This document shows, piece after piece, positions 1-10,200 of a stretch of DNA of 64,000 nucleotides. Within the stretch, counting starts at the first letter, position 1. Each line of letters starts with the position of its first letter. The DNA comes from Anisakis pegreffii (lineage: Eukaryota > Nematoda > Chromadorea > Rhabditida > Anisakidae), in contig JAPYMA010000618.1 of the NCBI GenBank assembly GCA_035041965.1, positions 1-64,000 of the forward strand. Reading direction: 5' to 3'. Under the pieces are notes generated by a model. That model ran no database searches and had not been told where the DNA came from. It saw nothing but the letters and a program-made list of their open reading frames with translations. The position numbers and the translations under genes were made by a program.

Positions 1-780
1 TGATTAAAGCTATCTGAACTGGCGCTGAGGTGCTCATTAATATGCAATTGATCACTATAGATCAACGCATATTATATGTTACTATAGAAATATGGGTACA
101 TTCAAGCCTACCGTCTTCTCAAGTTTGCCCGGAAACATATCCAAGTTTGTACATCATTCGACTGAGGAGAATCTCTGCTTTCTAAAAATGAAAAGCTCAC
201 TGGAAAATTCCGCCTCTGAGAGGAGATATAGTTATTTTTAGATGATATAGGGGTTGGCACATTCAAACCTACCGTACCCTCAGCTTTGACCAGTAACATA
301 TCAATTTCTTCACACCAATCGATCGAGCAGAATCTCTCCATTCAGAAAAACATATATTTTGTCGGGCGATTTCGCTTAGTTGAGGAGCTATAGCTATTTG
401 ATTAAAGCTATCTGAACTGGCGCTGAGGTGCTCATTAATATGCAATTGATCACTATAGATCAATAAATATTGCGTTCTTCGAGCTAGCCGTCTTCTCGGG
501 TTTGCCCAAACACATGCGAAATTCTTTTTACGGTTGGACGCAGCAGAACCTCTAGATTCTGAGGACTGTATATTTTCGTGAGTAGTTTGGCTTTGTTGAG
601 GAGATAAAGGCATTTTATTTGTTCTAACTTGGGTGCCACCTTCAAGGCTATCTTCTTCTCAAGTTTGCCCACTAACGTATGATTTTTTTGCATCATTCGG
701 TCCTGCTGGATCTCAACATTCAGAAAAAAACGTATTTTACCGAGCGATTTTGCTTAGCTGAAGAGCTATAGCAATTTTAT
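1..780 (+). repeat. Array of diverged dispersed-repeat units (family A)
   Basis: Four diverged units of roughly 140-170 bp follow one another at about 94-255, 256-395, 468-615 and 640-780. Each carries the landmarks TTCAAGCCTACCGTCTTCTC, then an ATTCGATCGAGCAGAATCTC-like block, then ATATATTTTGTCGAGC, and ends with GAGGAGATATAGCTATTTT. A second module of about 65 bp (core CTGAACTGGCGCTGAGGTGC, ending GATCACTATAGATCAA) stands almost unchanged at 1-65 and 401-465. The same units recur at 5.97-6.39 kb and at 38.1-38.4 kb. No coding capacity or terminal repeats were seen. The family is unknown to me. Confidence 0.8.
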
Positions 781-2984
781 TAGATCTATTTCATTTAGCG
801 CAATCGCGCTCATCATTGATGTACAATGATCTAGTGTTGGGTCCGCGACCACCGAGAAAAATTTTGCGCTTCCCAACACCAGGTTGATCGGTTGAGCGGA
901 ACCTCTAGTTAGAAATGTTGCAAGAATGCTTCCGTTTGATAATCATTTAATTTTCGAATTCGATTTTCCATTTCCAATGGAATTTCATTTTCCCTTAATA
1001 ATCTAAGAGTTTCGATCCATGCCTTATATTCGCTGGTAGAGTGAGCTGGTTCTGATCATAAATGATCAGCTCGTTCTTATTATATTCATTATATTCTTAC
1101 TGTATTTTGTTATTATCCTCGTTCTTATTATCTTAAATGATCTTATATACTTTGATTGATTCGTATAAATTCTTGACTTATTCATATAAATGTCGATTCA
1201 TTTGATTTTTTCTTATAAATTTCGATGGAGTTTTATTTCCCTTGATTCTCCTCAGATGCTGGGGAATGATCTCGACGAAATATCAATTCTTTTTTTCCAT
1301 TAATATTGGAATTCACTGACTGGTTGTATGATCTAATAATAAATGCATGGTTTGTCTTTCTGATCATAGATGTGATCATAAGTGTGCACTGTTTGAATGT
1401 CATCGATCTATTAATGGTGCCATACCAATTGATCACCACTGATCGTGCACTGTGATCGCCCTACTCATAACATCGATGTCTCATTCAGTCTTCATTTACT
1501 TCACTTGTGTTTGTTTTGTGCGGTAAATTGATGCTGTGCGTGTATATTTCATTCACGGTCTCAGTTTGTTGATTCATTTTCTGTTAATATTTAGGATTGC
1601 GCCGTGGATATTTTTGATAATCTAGTAGTTCGGCATGTGCTTCAAAATATCATCACCGACCATTACACCGTCATTTAATTATAGGTGGACTCTCGGCGTC
1701 GTTATCGATTCCAACAGATGACCGGACACAAGGACTGATGCTGGTGGCCAGATGAGATTCGATGATCAACAAGAAGACATTCGGTGGTCGTGACCTGAAT
1801 AACAAGAAGATTTATCATTAATCAGCAACAGTTGCTATAACAGTATCGCTGTGGATCAGTACAAAAACAACAGCAGTCATACATGAAGGAAAAACGATAC
1901 GATGGCGCGATTGAGCGCCAGGTTAACAGTTTCAACTTAATTTTTATTCATTTTCATTCGCAGTTGGTCTCGATAGATAAGCCATGGTTGATAAATGCCG
2001 TTCATTAACATTTGTGCCACTGTCTTAACAGAGAGTAAGTAATCGTCATCGCAGTTTTGCACGTCATCCACAAGTTTCTGTTATCCCTTAGGAAGAAATC
2101 AGGGCGAGGGTTTGGATTCTGAATGCACACATCCTAAAAAATATTCCAATTCTAATTCTATGAATCATCGATTTGATCGCCTCAAAAATGAAAAAAACTC
2201 GTATCCGAAACTTACGATAGCAGAGGATGGAAGGAAACCGAACGTCTGATTCAAATTCATGGCTTATCGGATTTTGTTTTTCATTTATTTTTTTTTGAAC
2301 TGTAAATTAACTGATCTGTAAACATGTTATTGTACTCATTGTCAACAATTGTTACAAATGTTTTCATTGTTTATTGATTCATTTATTCTGTGCATTAGTC
2401 ATTGGATCAGCGCATTAGATCACTCGAATACTAAGTGTGGCTGCAAGTTTATCAGGAGCTAACTTGACCTAACGTAAGCTTATTGGATATCAGTTGATCT
2501 TTCCTAGAACTGAGTAGGTTTTAACCATATTAGACCAAACTTTGGCTTAACGATAATGTTAAGCTTCTGTGCATAGTCTCACCGCAGTCATTGAGGTAAA
2601 CGCCTAGCTGAGAAAAAGCTCTCGAAACCGATCGATTCTTAGGGATAGACGTATCACATGAGAAAATATTTGAGCAGTTAGTTAAGGGAGGAGTTGTAAA
2701 TGACATTGATAGCAGCTACACTGGCATAAGAAAAGAACGTAACCTCCCATGTAAGTAAATTGAGCTCCATAAAAGTAGGGTATGAAGCGCCTTATGAGGT
2801 CAGCGGTAGGTCTGGAAAGTTCGCCTGGACCATTCACCTGTAGAGTCGAGTCGCTAAGTGGTGACTCGAAGACCGTCTTCTTCATAGCGCTATTTAGGGA
2901 CAGCTGGAACAGGTCTGATGTGATATTATTAGTGTAGTCAATGGTCATACTTAAAAAGCAAATTTTGGTTGCGTGGGTGATCCC
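781..2984. other. Intergenic stretch, no gene recognised
   Basis: AT-rich sequence with only short random open frames. A minus-strand open frame of 107 codons (2682-3005) has no recognisable domain and no convincing splice sites. I see no RNA gene or transposon ends here. Confidence 0.5.
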
Positions 2985-3310
2985 AACCTGTCGAGCTGCC
3001 AACAAGCGGGGCTAGGTTTAGGTCAATGCGACAGGCGTTCCCCGCCTACCGGCAGTCTAGGCGAATCGGGGAGAAACAACTAAAAATATGCAAGCGATGT
3101 TTACCCGAGCTTCGCTAGCATTATTCTTCGGAACATATTACGGGCGTTCCCGGCCCGGGAAAGACGCCGATTTGACCGGGGATAGGGCTTGCGCGTAAGT
3201 TGGCCTGAGTAGTGTCTTCGGGCATTTGCTCAGGTAACGGGGGTTCCCGGACCCACCGTGCGTACTTTCCCTTAACAGGGGAGAATTATGATCGGGTTGA
3301 CCATTGACTG
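2985..3310. other. GC-rich, hairpin-rich noncoding island
   Basis: This block is clearly richer in G and C than its surroundings and has no sustained open frame. It holds several self-complementary pairs: TTCCCCGCCTA near 3038 against TAGGCGAATCGGGG near 3058; TCCCGG against CCGGGA inside a larger GGCGT/GACGCC pair near 3145-3172; and CCTGAG near 3203 against CTCAGG near 3229. It could be a structured RNA gene, a transposon terminus or a relic of another element. I cannot assign it to a known RNA family. Confidence 0.4.
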
Positions 3311-4054
3311 CAACTATGAAATCACACCGCTTAGTTTCAATGTTTTTAAATGCGCTGTAAGGAGAAATCTCTCAGGTGTTTGTGGTTACTCGCCGAAGCT
3401 TATCTATTAGCTGGCTTCATGATGGTATTCATACAATTCTCTGATGTTTCCTTATGTCCCATGCCAGTGTGGTTACATTAATGTTACTAAGGTAGTTGAC
3501 AGCTTTAAGAAATCCATTCAGATAGGCTCAGAAGTATTGTGGGTTTATCAATCCGTTAAGGAGATGATGTTCAATTATCAGCAAATTTTAAGGTCTTCGG
3601 TTTTGCCTTTAATAATTGCACGATTTCTAGAGATTTATCTCAGATCGAAGTTGAGCCGAATGACTGCGGTATAGCAAATGCACAGGGGTCACACTTCTCT
3701 CATGGGAACTAGCACGTGTCTGTTCAGGGCGGGAATAGATTTCCAGAATTTGTTCATGTCATTCGGTTTTGGTGTGCGCCAATGATTTAATCAATGAAAT
3801 GATTTAGCAAATGAGAATATTTATATAATTATCTTCTTGTTTTGTCGTAGTTTTAGACCATTTTGTATTTTCGTGCTTCATTATTGTATCTATGATGCTT
3901 ACCTATGTTAGTGTATTATTGTGCCTATGTTATTGAACCTATATACCTATGTTAGTATATTCATGCTGTGATTGTTCATTATTGTACCTATGATGCCATT
4001 TGATGTTTGGCTATTGTTAGTGTATTTATCGTCACCGTTGCTCAAGTCCATTAG
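3311..4054. other. Noncoding stretch between structured islands
   Basis: A 76-codon plus-strand frame (3444-3674) shows no domain. A short stretch around 3490 (TAGTTGACAGCTT) recurs near 4530, which hints that this block contains diverged internal duplications. Around 3895-4025 the motifs TTATTGTACCTATG and TGTTAGTGTAT recur several times, as in a degenerate simple repeat. Confidence 0.4.
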
Positions 4055-4279
4055 TGTCGCGCCACGGATAACAAAGTGGACTACTGTTTGCAGTGGTTTG
4101 GCGGCGTTTCAGGAGTGAAACAGAACAGTTAGGTTTGTTGAGACCGCACAAACCACCGGGATAGCTTCTGCATCGATACGGTCGGGCTGAACGTTGAGAA
4201 GTCTTAAGCTGAGATTGAGCTTGTGCTAACTCTGAAAAGTGGGTGAAATTTCAAGGTATGGAAGCTACGTGGCGCGACA
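4055..4279. other. Nested inverted repeats, 225 bp
   Basis: The ends are a perfect 12-bp inverted repeat, TGTCGCGCCACG at 4055-4066 and its complement at 4268-4279. Inside lies GTGGTTTG near 4097 against CAAACCAC near 4150, and inside that GTTTCA-GGAG-TGAAAC. Three nested pairings fit either a folded RNA or a small non-autonomous transposon. The flanks show no clear target duplication, and no open frame runs through it. Identity unknown. Confidence 0.45.
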
Positions 4280-4552
4280 ACTGTATAAATGTTTTTTCCG
4301 TGTGTTGCCAGTGGCTACATCAGCATCTAGATGAAGGGTTGACGAAATGTCACTATCCGTCGATTTTAATGTGTTACGCGGGGAACTGAGAGATTTATCT
4401 TACAAATGCTACTATGTATCAGTTGGTTTCAATGGTGTTTAGAAGGAGGTTGTTTTCATAGTTATGGATTGCTAAGATCTCAGATTGCTGAGAATTACAT
4501 TGATTATTTATTATTACGAGGTGGTGCCAGTAGTTGACAGCTTGATACATTC

Positions 4553-4745
4553 ATTTAACCCCGGAGGTACTGCTCCCATTGGCTGCATTAATCGTGGGCG
4601 TGGCTGGTTACCGTAGTCATTCAACTCTGGAGGTACTGATCTCGTTAGATGCATTGACTGTGGGCGTGGCTAGTCACCGTAGCTATTTAACCCCGGACAT
4701 ACTACTCCCGTTGTTTGCCTTAACTGTTAGCGTGACTAAACATTC
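4553..4745 (+). repeat. 66-bp tandem repeat, about three copies
   Basis: Units start at 4553, 4619 and 4685, exactly 66 bp apart. Each begins ATTTAACCCCGG or ATTCAACTCTGG, has a TACTGCTCCC-like middle and ends GTGGGCGTGGCT..ACCGTAG. The third copy is the most diverged and fades after about 60 bp. No coding role is apparent. Confidence 0.8.
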
Positions 4746-5689
4746 CTAGAATGCTTCGTGAACGTTGATTCTTCGCATTTTAAGGCTCTCAGTTCGCCGA
4801 CGATTCTAAAATCAGGCCTTTCAATTATCAGCAAGACGTATCCTCTAATTCAAATTGCCATGAAATCGCAAGGATCGAAATTGCCTTTCACAATCTTTTG
4901 CTTTCAACTTTCAATTGAATATTTTGTCCGGTTTTCATCCTCGACTTCGATAGTTCGTCCCAGTGTTCTAATTCAGATCGTTACTAGAAACAAAGGATGA
5001 AAAACTGCTATTAAAAGTCACTGCGTATCATACATACAATTCGTCATTACTCTCACTGATTACACGCCGACTGATATTCTTCTGAAAATGCAACACAGAC
5101 AACGTTTAAGATTCCTGAAGATTTATTTTGATAAGAATCATCTCATTAACGATAATAACAACATATAGTTACAATAATAATGCATAATATTATACATAAA
5201 CAATAATAATGCATAATATTGATTTGACAGTAACAATGATAAAATTGAAAAGTTACTTCATAAGACAGAAAATAAGAAAAGAAGATAAGCAATACAAATG
5301 TAACATCAAACGAAAATGACAATCTCATATGTACAACGAGCATGTGCGCAACCCAGTATTCAATTCTGTTCATTTCAGAGGCAATAGGATTCAACAAGTG
5401 AACAGAAGCAACATTCAATCAAACGAAAGGAAAGCACCAAAACGTATGCCCACTTGCCATTCGAAGGAAGCACCTTCAAGTCCCTAGGCGAATATCGCCG
5501 TCTGGAGCAGAAGAAAGCCCTATCTTACGCAGTTGATTCCGCTCTTTCCAAGCAATGGTTTCATCAATACTTATAATTATGGCAACAATAAATTAATAAC
5601 AATTATGGCAAAAAGTAGTCACAAATAACAGCACTACAATACAATGTAGCTACAGCAGTAACAAAACAAAACTCAATAACTAACGCGAA

Positions 5690-5960
5690 AATTTAAAGGC
5701 GTAATAGGTTTGATATAAAAAATATAGGCTAGGTTTAAAAAATATAGGTAAAAAAGTAGAAAGGAAAAAAACATAGGTAAAATAAGTAGGTATATATAGG
5801 TAAAAAATATAGGTTAAATAATATAGGTAGGCAAGCACCTGATTAAATATATATATAGGTAGGCTTGAAGGTATCAAATATATATAAATATAAATATACA
5901 TGATTTGCTGATTAAATAAATAAATAAATATAGGTAGGCTTGAAGGTATCAAACATATAT
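5690..5960. repeat. AT-rich simple repeat built on ATATAGGTA
   Basis: Runs of TATAGGTAAAA, TATATA and AAATA dominate. A 24-bp unit beginning ATAGGTAGGCTTGAAGG occurs twice, near 5864 and 5930. It leads directly into the next block of dispersed-repeat units. A related AT-rich patch at 5150-5230 repeats AATAATAATGCATAATATT. The minus-strand frame across it is repeat-encoded low complexity, not a gene. Confidence 0.75.
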
Positions 5961-5969
5961 TTCTGTGAA

Positions 5970-6390
5970 ATATAGGTTTGGTATATTCAAGCCTACCGTC
6001 TTCTCAAGTTTGCCGAGTAACATTTTGATGTTTATAAACCATTCGATCGAGCAGAATCTCGGCTTTCTAAAAATTAAGATTCGGCGAGAAATTCTGCCTC
6101 TACGAGGAGATATAGCTATTTTCTTGATGCTATAGGGGTTAGCACATTCAAACCTACAGTACTCTCAGCTTTGACCAGTAATCTTCAAGGTGCCGGTACT
6201 CTCAGGTTTGCTTGGTAACATATAAATTTCTGTGCACCATTCGATTGCACAGAATTTCCACTTCCAGTGTATCATATATTTTGCTGAGCAATTATGATTA
6301 GATAGGGAGATGTAGCTATTTTCTCAATGCTGTACAGGTTTTCTCGAGCCTGCCGTACTCTCATCTTTGCTCAGTAAGATATGTCAATAT
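5970..6390 (+). repeat. Second block of family A dispersed repeat
   Basis: Diverged units matching the array at the left end of the window: CAAGCCTACCGTCTTCTCAA near 5991, a second start near 6150, a third near 6190 and a partial one near 6345. The block is in the same orientation as the first array. Together the two arrays bracket about 5 kb of noncoding DNA. Confidence 0.75.
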
Positions 6391-7211
6391 TCACTGATAG
6401 TTTCGTTCATTAAACGGTTGAAGGATCGCGTTCATCGAACGTTTCCTTTATCAGTTTTGTGAGTGTTTTCAATAATAAGTCCTCGACGATCTACAAGCAA
6501 TTGAATTGAAATCCTCGTATCATAATGTTCTAATCTCTAATATGCTGTTATCATGATCAGCCAGCAGTACTTCTTAATGCGAGATAAAAAGTACTCTTGT
6601 ATTATATCACACCTGCTTTCATGCTCATCTATCGTATATTCACAAATCAAGAGCTAAATCAAAGAATAACGATATCTGCCTAACAATAAGTCTAAAAGCG
6701 TGCATATGGGAATCGCTCGCTCTTACCTTTGTGCTAACTGAATCGCTCCCTTATATTTAGCGAGCTAAATTAGCATATCTTCTCTTAACTGTTTGGTTAA
6801 TGTTGGACCGTTCCTTTCTCCCGGAATACAGTTGATTTGACGACATTTCGATTTTGTTTCGTAATGGAGCTTATAATTCACTGATGATCTTTTTAAACTC
6901 ATAGTCAGCAACAAGTATTGTTATTAATTTGGATACGTTCTGAAAGCGCTTAACTACTGCATATTTCAGTCAATGTGAAACATATTTCGTAATTTGCATA
7001 TTGAATTTGCATGTGTACGAACCGAATGTGATTACGTGTGCTTGCTTATGTTGCCATGTTTGCTTGCTTGCCTTGCTATTAGGAGATTTCATCATAGGCT
7101 AAAAGCTTTCAGAAAGATTCATTTTAGTTGTTTTGTATGCTCCGAAGTGGTTTATTAAATGAGTTAGGAGGTGACACTTCTGGTTGAGGCAGTAGTTCTG
7201 GTGCAGCAGCT
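6391..7211. other. Intergenic, presumed upstream region of the RdRP gene
   Basis: No gene recognised. It lies immediately 5' of the first proposed RdRP exon and would hold its promoter, but no specific element can be pointed to. Confidence 0.4.
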
Positions 7212-10200
7212 ATGGAGCATTCGATGGCTACTGGACAAGATGACCATGAAGAGTCAGCAGTTAGAGGAAATGTGATAGAATTGAATACGAAAGGTTTGTT
7301 ATTTCGATTGATGTTTCTTTTTGATTATGAATTGCACACAAACTCTCTCTGTGTGTCGTATCGTATGTATGCAAATGCTCAAGGAAATCGCTCGTTGACA
7401 CAACTTCTTTATAAAGATATTCAAGCAATCAGTTATAAATACACCATTTGAACAAAGAAATTTCTGAAAATGTTGCTTGAAATGAGACCGTGAAGCCGTC
7501 CGATAGGCTGAGTTCACTGTGTTTAAACTCAAGAGGCTGGGGAAGTGAAATGAAAGCAAACACTTGACTGATTATTTGAACACGGAAATGAATGAACTAG
7601 CAGTTGATAGGTGAACTGATAATTTGATAAAAGAAAGGTGCAATTGTGACGAAATCTGGTCATCGTGATTTGTGATAGTTTCGGTGTGTTTGAGGTGATC
7701 AAATGAACGGTATCATTAAAAGGAGCACAAGTAAAATTATGATGCAATCCCGGAGAACATGTCGTCTGAAAGTGGTGATTTGTACGGTTGATGAAAGAAA
7801 CATAGAGAAGCTGAAGTCAGTATTTCCGGTTGGTTATGTTCAAGTTACCTTTCTATTGCAAGTGTTCTCACTGGTTCGCTCATAACTTATGAATAAAATG
7901 CAGCTGATACAATTGAATACAATTGAGAATTTTGAGTCGGGTACGGTGTTTGGGAATTGCTTCAATAGAGAATTTGAGCTTCGTGTTCGGGATGTAGGAG
8001 TAAGTTAAGACTTAAAAAGTTTATTGAATCTAGAGCAATTTGATTGATTTGCTCTTATTCTATTGCTTTTTCTGTACTATTCATGGGACAGTTGATGAAA
8101 TGAGGATGATTTGGATTTGCATATTCAGTAATGAACATATGGATATATGCATTGTTTGAAGTAAATAAAAGTCACTGAAGTAAAGAATTGATAAGATATG
8201 GAATTTCAGTTGATAAATAGGGCAATGAAAGGTACAGTAGTGATTGGTGATACAATAATACCGCATCGAATGGGTGATCATGATTATGATGAGCCATGGA
8301 CTGAACTCGATATTGAGGTGAATTGAAATTATTACGATTTGAAAGGGCAGAATCGCTTTGTATGAACGTTTTGATAATTCGATTGCATTTGATTGCAATA
8401 AGTGAAAGTGATTAATGCCGCGATTAAGGTGTCATCAGCATCTGAATGGGATAGCAAGCAATGTTTGGCTATTGTCCGATGGTTTCAACATTATTGCAAA
8501 AAGATTGGATTCAGCAATGAACTCAGCCCTTTGTTGCAATTGTTCGGCAGAAATATTTTGTTTGAAGATTGCGTGTGAGTGGAATTTCTTTTTTGGGAAT
8601 GCTGTTTGTTTTTGTTATCTTGAGGAATCCGCTCAAAAACAGTTAGTGGTAATGACGGATAAAGCAGTTCATATATAATAATCAACGTGCAGTCATTTCT
8701 TATACAAGTACAATTATACAATTGTATAACGTATGTTTTATAGATCTCATCTTATATGTTGTGGGGCCCATTGGAACGACTCCTCAAATGTGAATAATTT
8801 CAGATCGGCTCATTTGGGAGTCACCTTGAATGCGATTCATTTTGGAAATTTGATTTCGAGTGGAGTGTATTTAGCGCATTTTACGCGACATTCAGCAGTT
8901 GGTTCGGATGATGAGCAGAAGAAAAGTTTGGAGGTTTTTCGACAGTTGAAAGGCGATCACATTCAGTCGGCAATGTTTGTGGATTTTGAGCACGATCGAG
9001 ACTTGTTCGTGGTTCGATTCGCGATTTTAGACGGTCACTTGATTGCTTTGAACTGATTCATTTTCATTGATTGCTTCAACAATATATTCTATCAATTCAA
9101 CAATATTTTAACAATTTTAACAATTGTTCAACGACATATTTTATGAGTTATGTGTTGTTCTTCTGGTACATGTGATTTAAAAAAGATTAATTGAGTGAAT
9201 GAATGAGGTTGGAGGAGGTTTACATTTTGTTTTCCTTTCCTTTAGGCGGTTTTCGTATGAAGTCAGACGAACGTAGCCGTACTACTGCTGCTGGTGGTGG
9301 TGACAATGGAGTGGCTAATGGCAGAAATATGAGCAAATCACAGACAACCTCAATGTTGGTACCCGGATCGGCTATTTCAATTCGAGTGAGTTTCACACTT
9401 AATCAGGTTCTGCAGATTGCAGTCAGTGATTAGGGCGCATTGCATTTCTGATAGTCAACTCATCTGTGTGCTGAAACAAACTGATCTATATGAGAATGAT
9501 TATGATAAACGTAGTAATGATAATATTGTAAATGTTAATTGAAATAATAAAGTTATAATAGTAATATTGTAAATAAGGTATTAATATAAATTATGATAAA
9601 AGTAATAATATTGTAAAGGTAGTAATATATTAATGATAATATTCGTGAGCAATAATATTTATTATCATAATATAAATTAATTGTAGAGTTGTAATTTATG
9701 GATGATTCAAGGTTCGTTACACATCCATTCGTCGAATACTGATTGATGCAAACACGCATTCAACCGATGCTGGAGTGCACTTCATACGCATCTTTTTCCA
9801 ACTGAATTACCCACCTGAAATAAGAAAGTTTCAAAAGAAACCCGCCGATGCAGATGATAAATTCTACAGTGAAGGGAATCGGTGGAGGTGAGCGTTTGAG
9901 AATGTGTGCGATATTTTTATTGGATAGCGTTCATTTGAGGTGTTGTTGATATGGAGTTAGATCGAAGAGGTTAAAGTTTCATAATGAGTTAAGTGTGCTG
10001 AAAATTTATGTATGTTAAAATTATGAAATTACAGATCAATACCAGAAGATAACAATGATTCGCGTGATAACTGTGCGGCAATTAACGATAGTCCTACAAT
10101 GTGTTTGCAGTTCACGAGTGAACTCAAGGTTTAGTTTGTCGTTAACTTCGAATTCTTTGATTTGAAATTTTGGATTCTGAGAGTGGTAGATTTCGGCTAG

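Noticed and set aside
108..696. Minus-strand frames reading a repeated peptide (ESRDSxxS..ICxxANLRRR) across the family A units
   Set aside because: The pattern is the repeat DNA read in one frame. The equivalent frame has stops in the copy at 6.0 kb, so no protein is under selection.
2682..3005. 107-codon minus-strand frame
   Set aside because: No domain recognised; its 5' part overlaps the GC-rich structured island and splice signals are poor.
5680..5952. 90-codon Tyr/Ile-rich minus-strand frame
   Set aside because: Encoded by the AT-rich ATATAGGTA simple repeat; composition only.
10174..10198. Possible 18-bp micro-exon of the RdRP between 10129 and 10262
   Set aside because: Exon 10035-10128 joins directly and in phase to 10263-10360 through a TTTTCAG acceptor, so the micro-exon is unnecessary.
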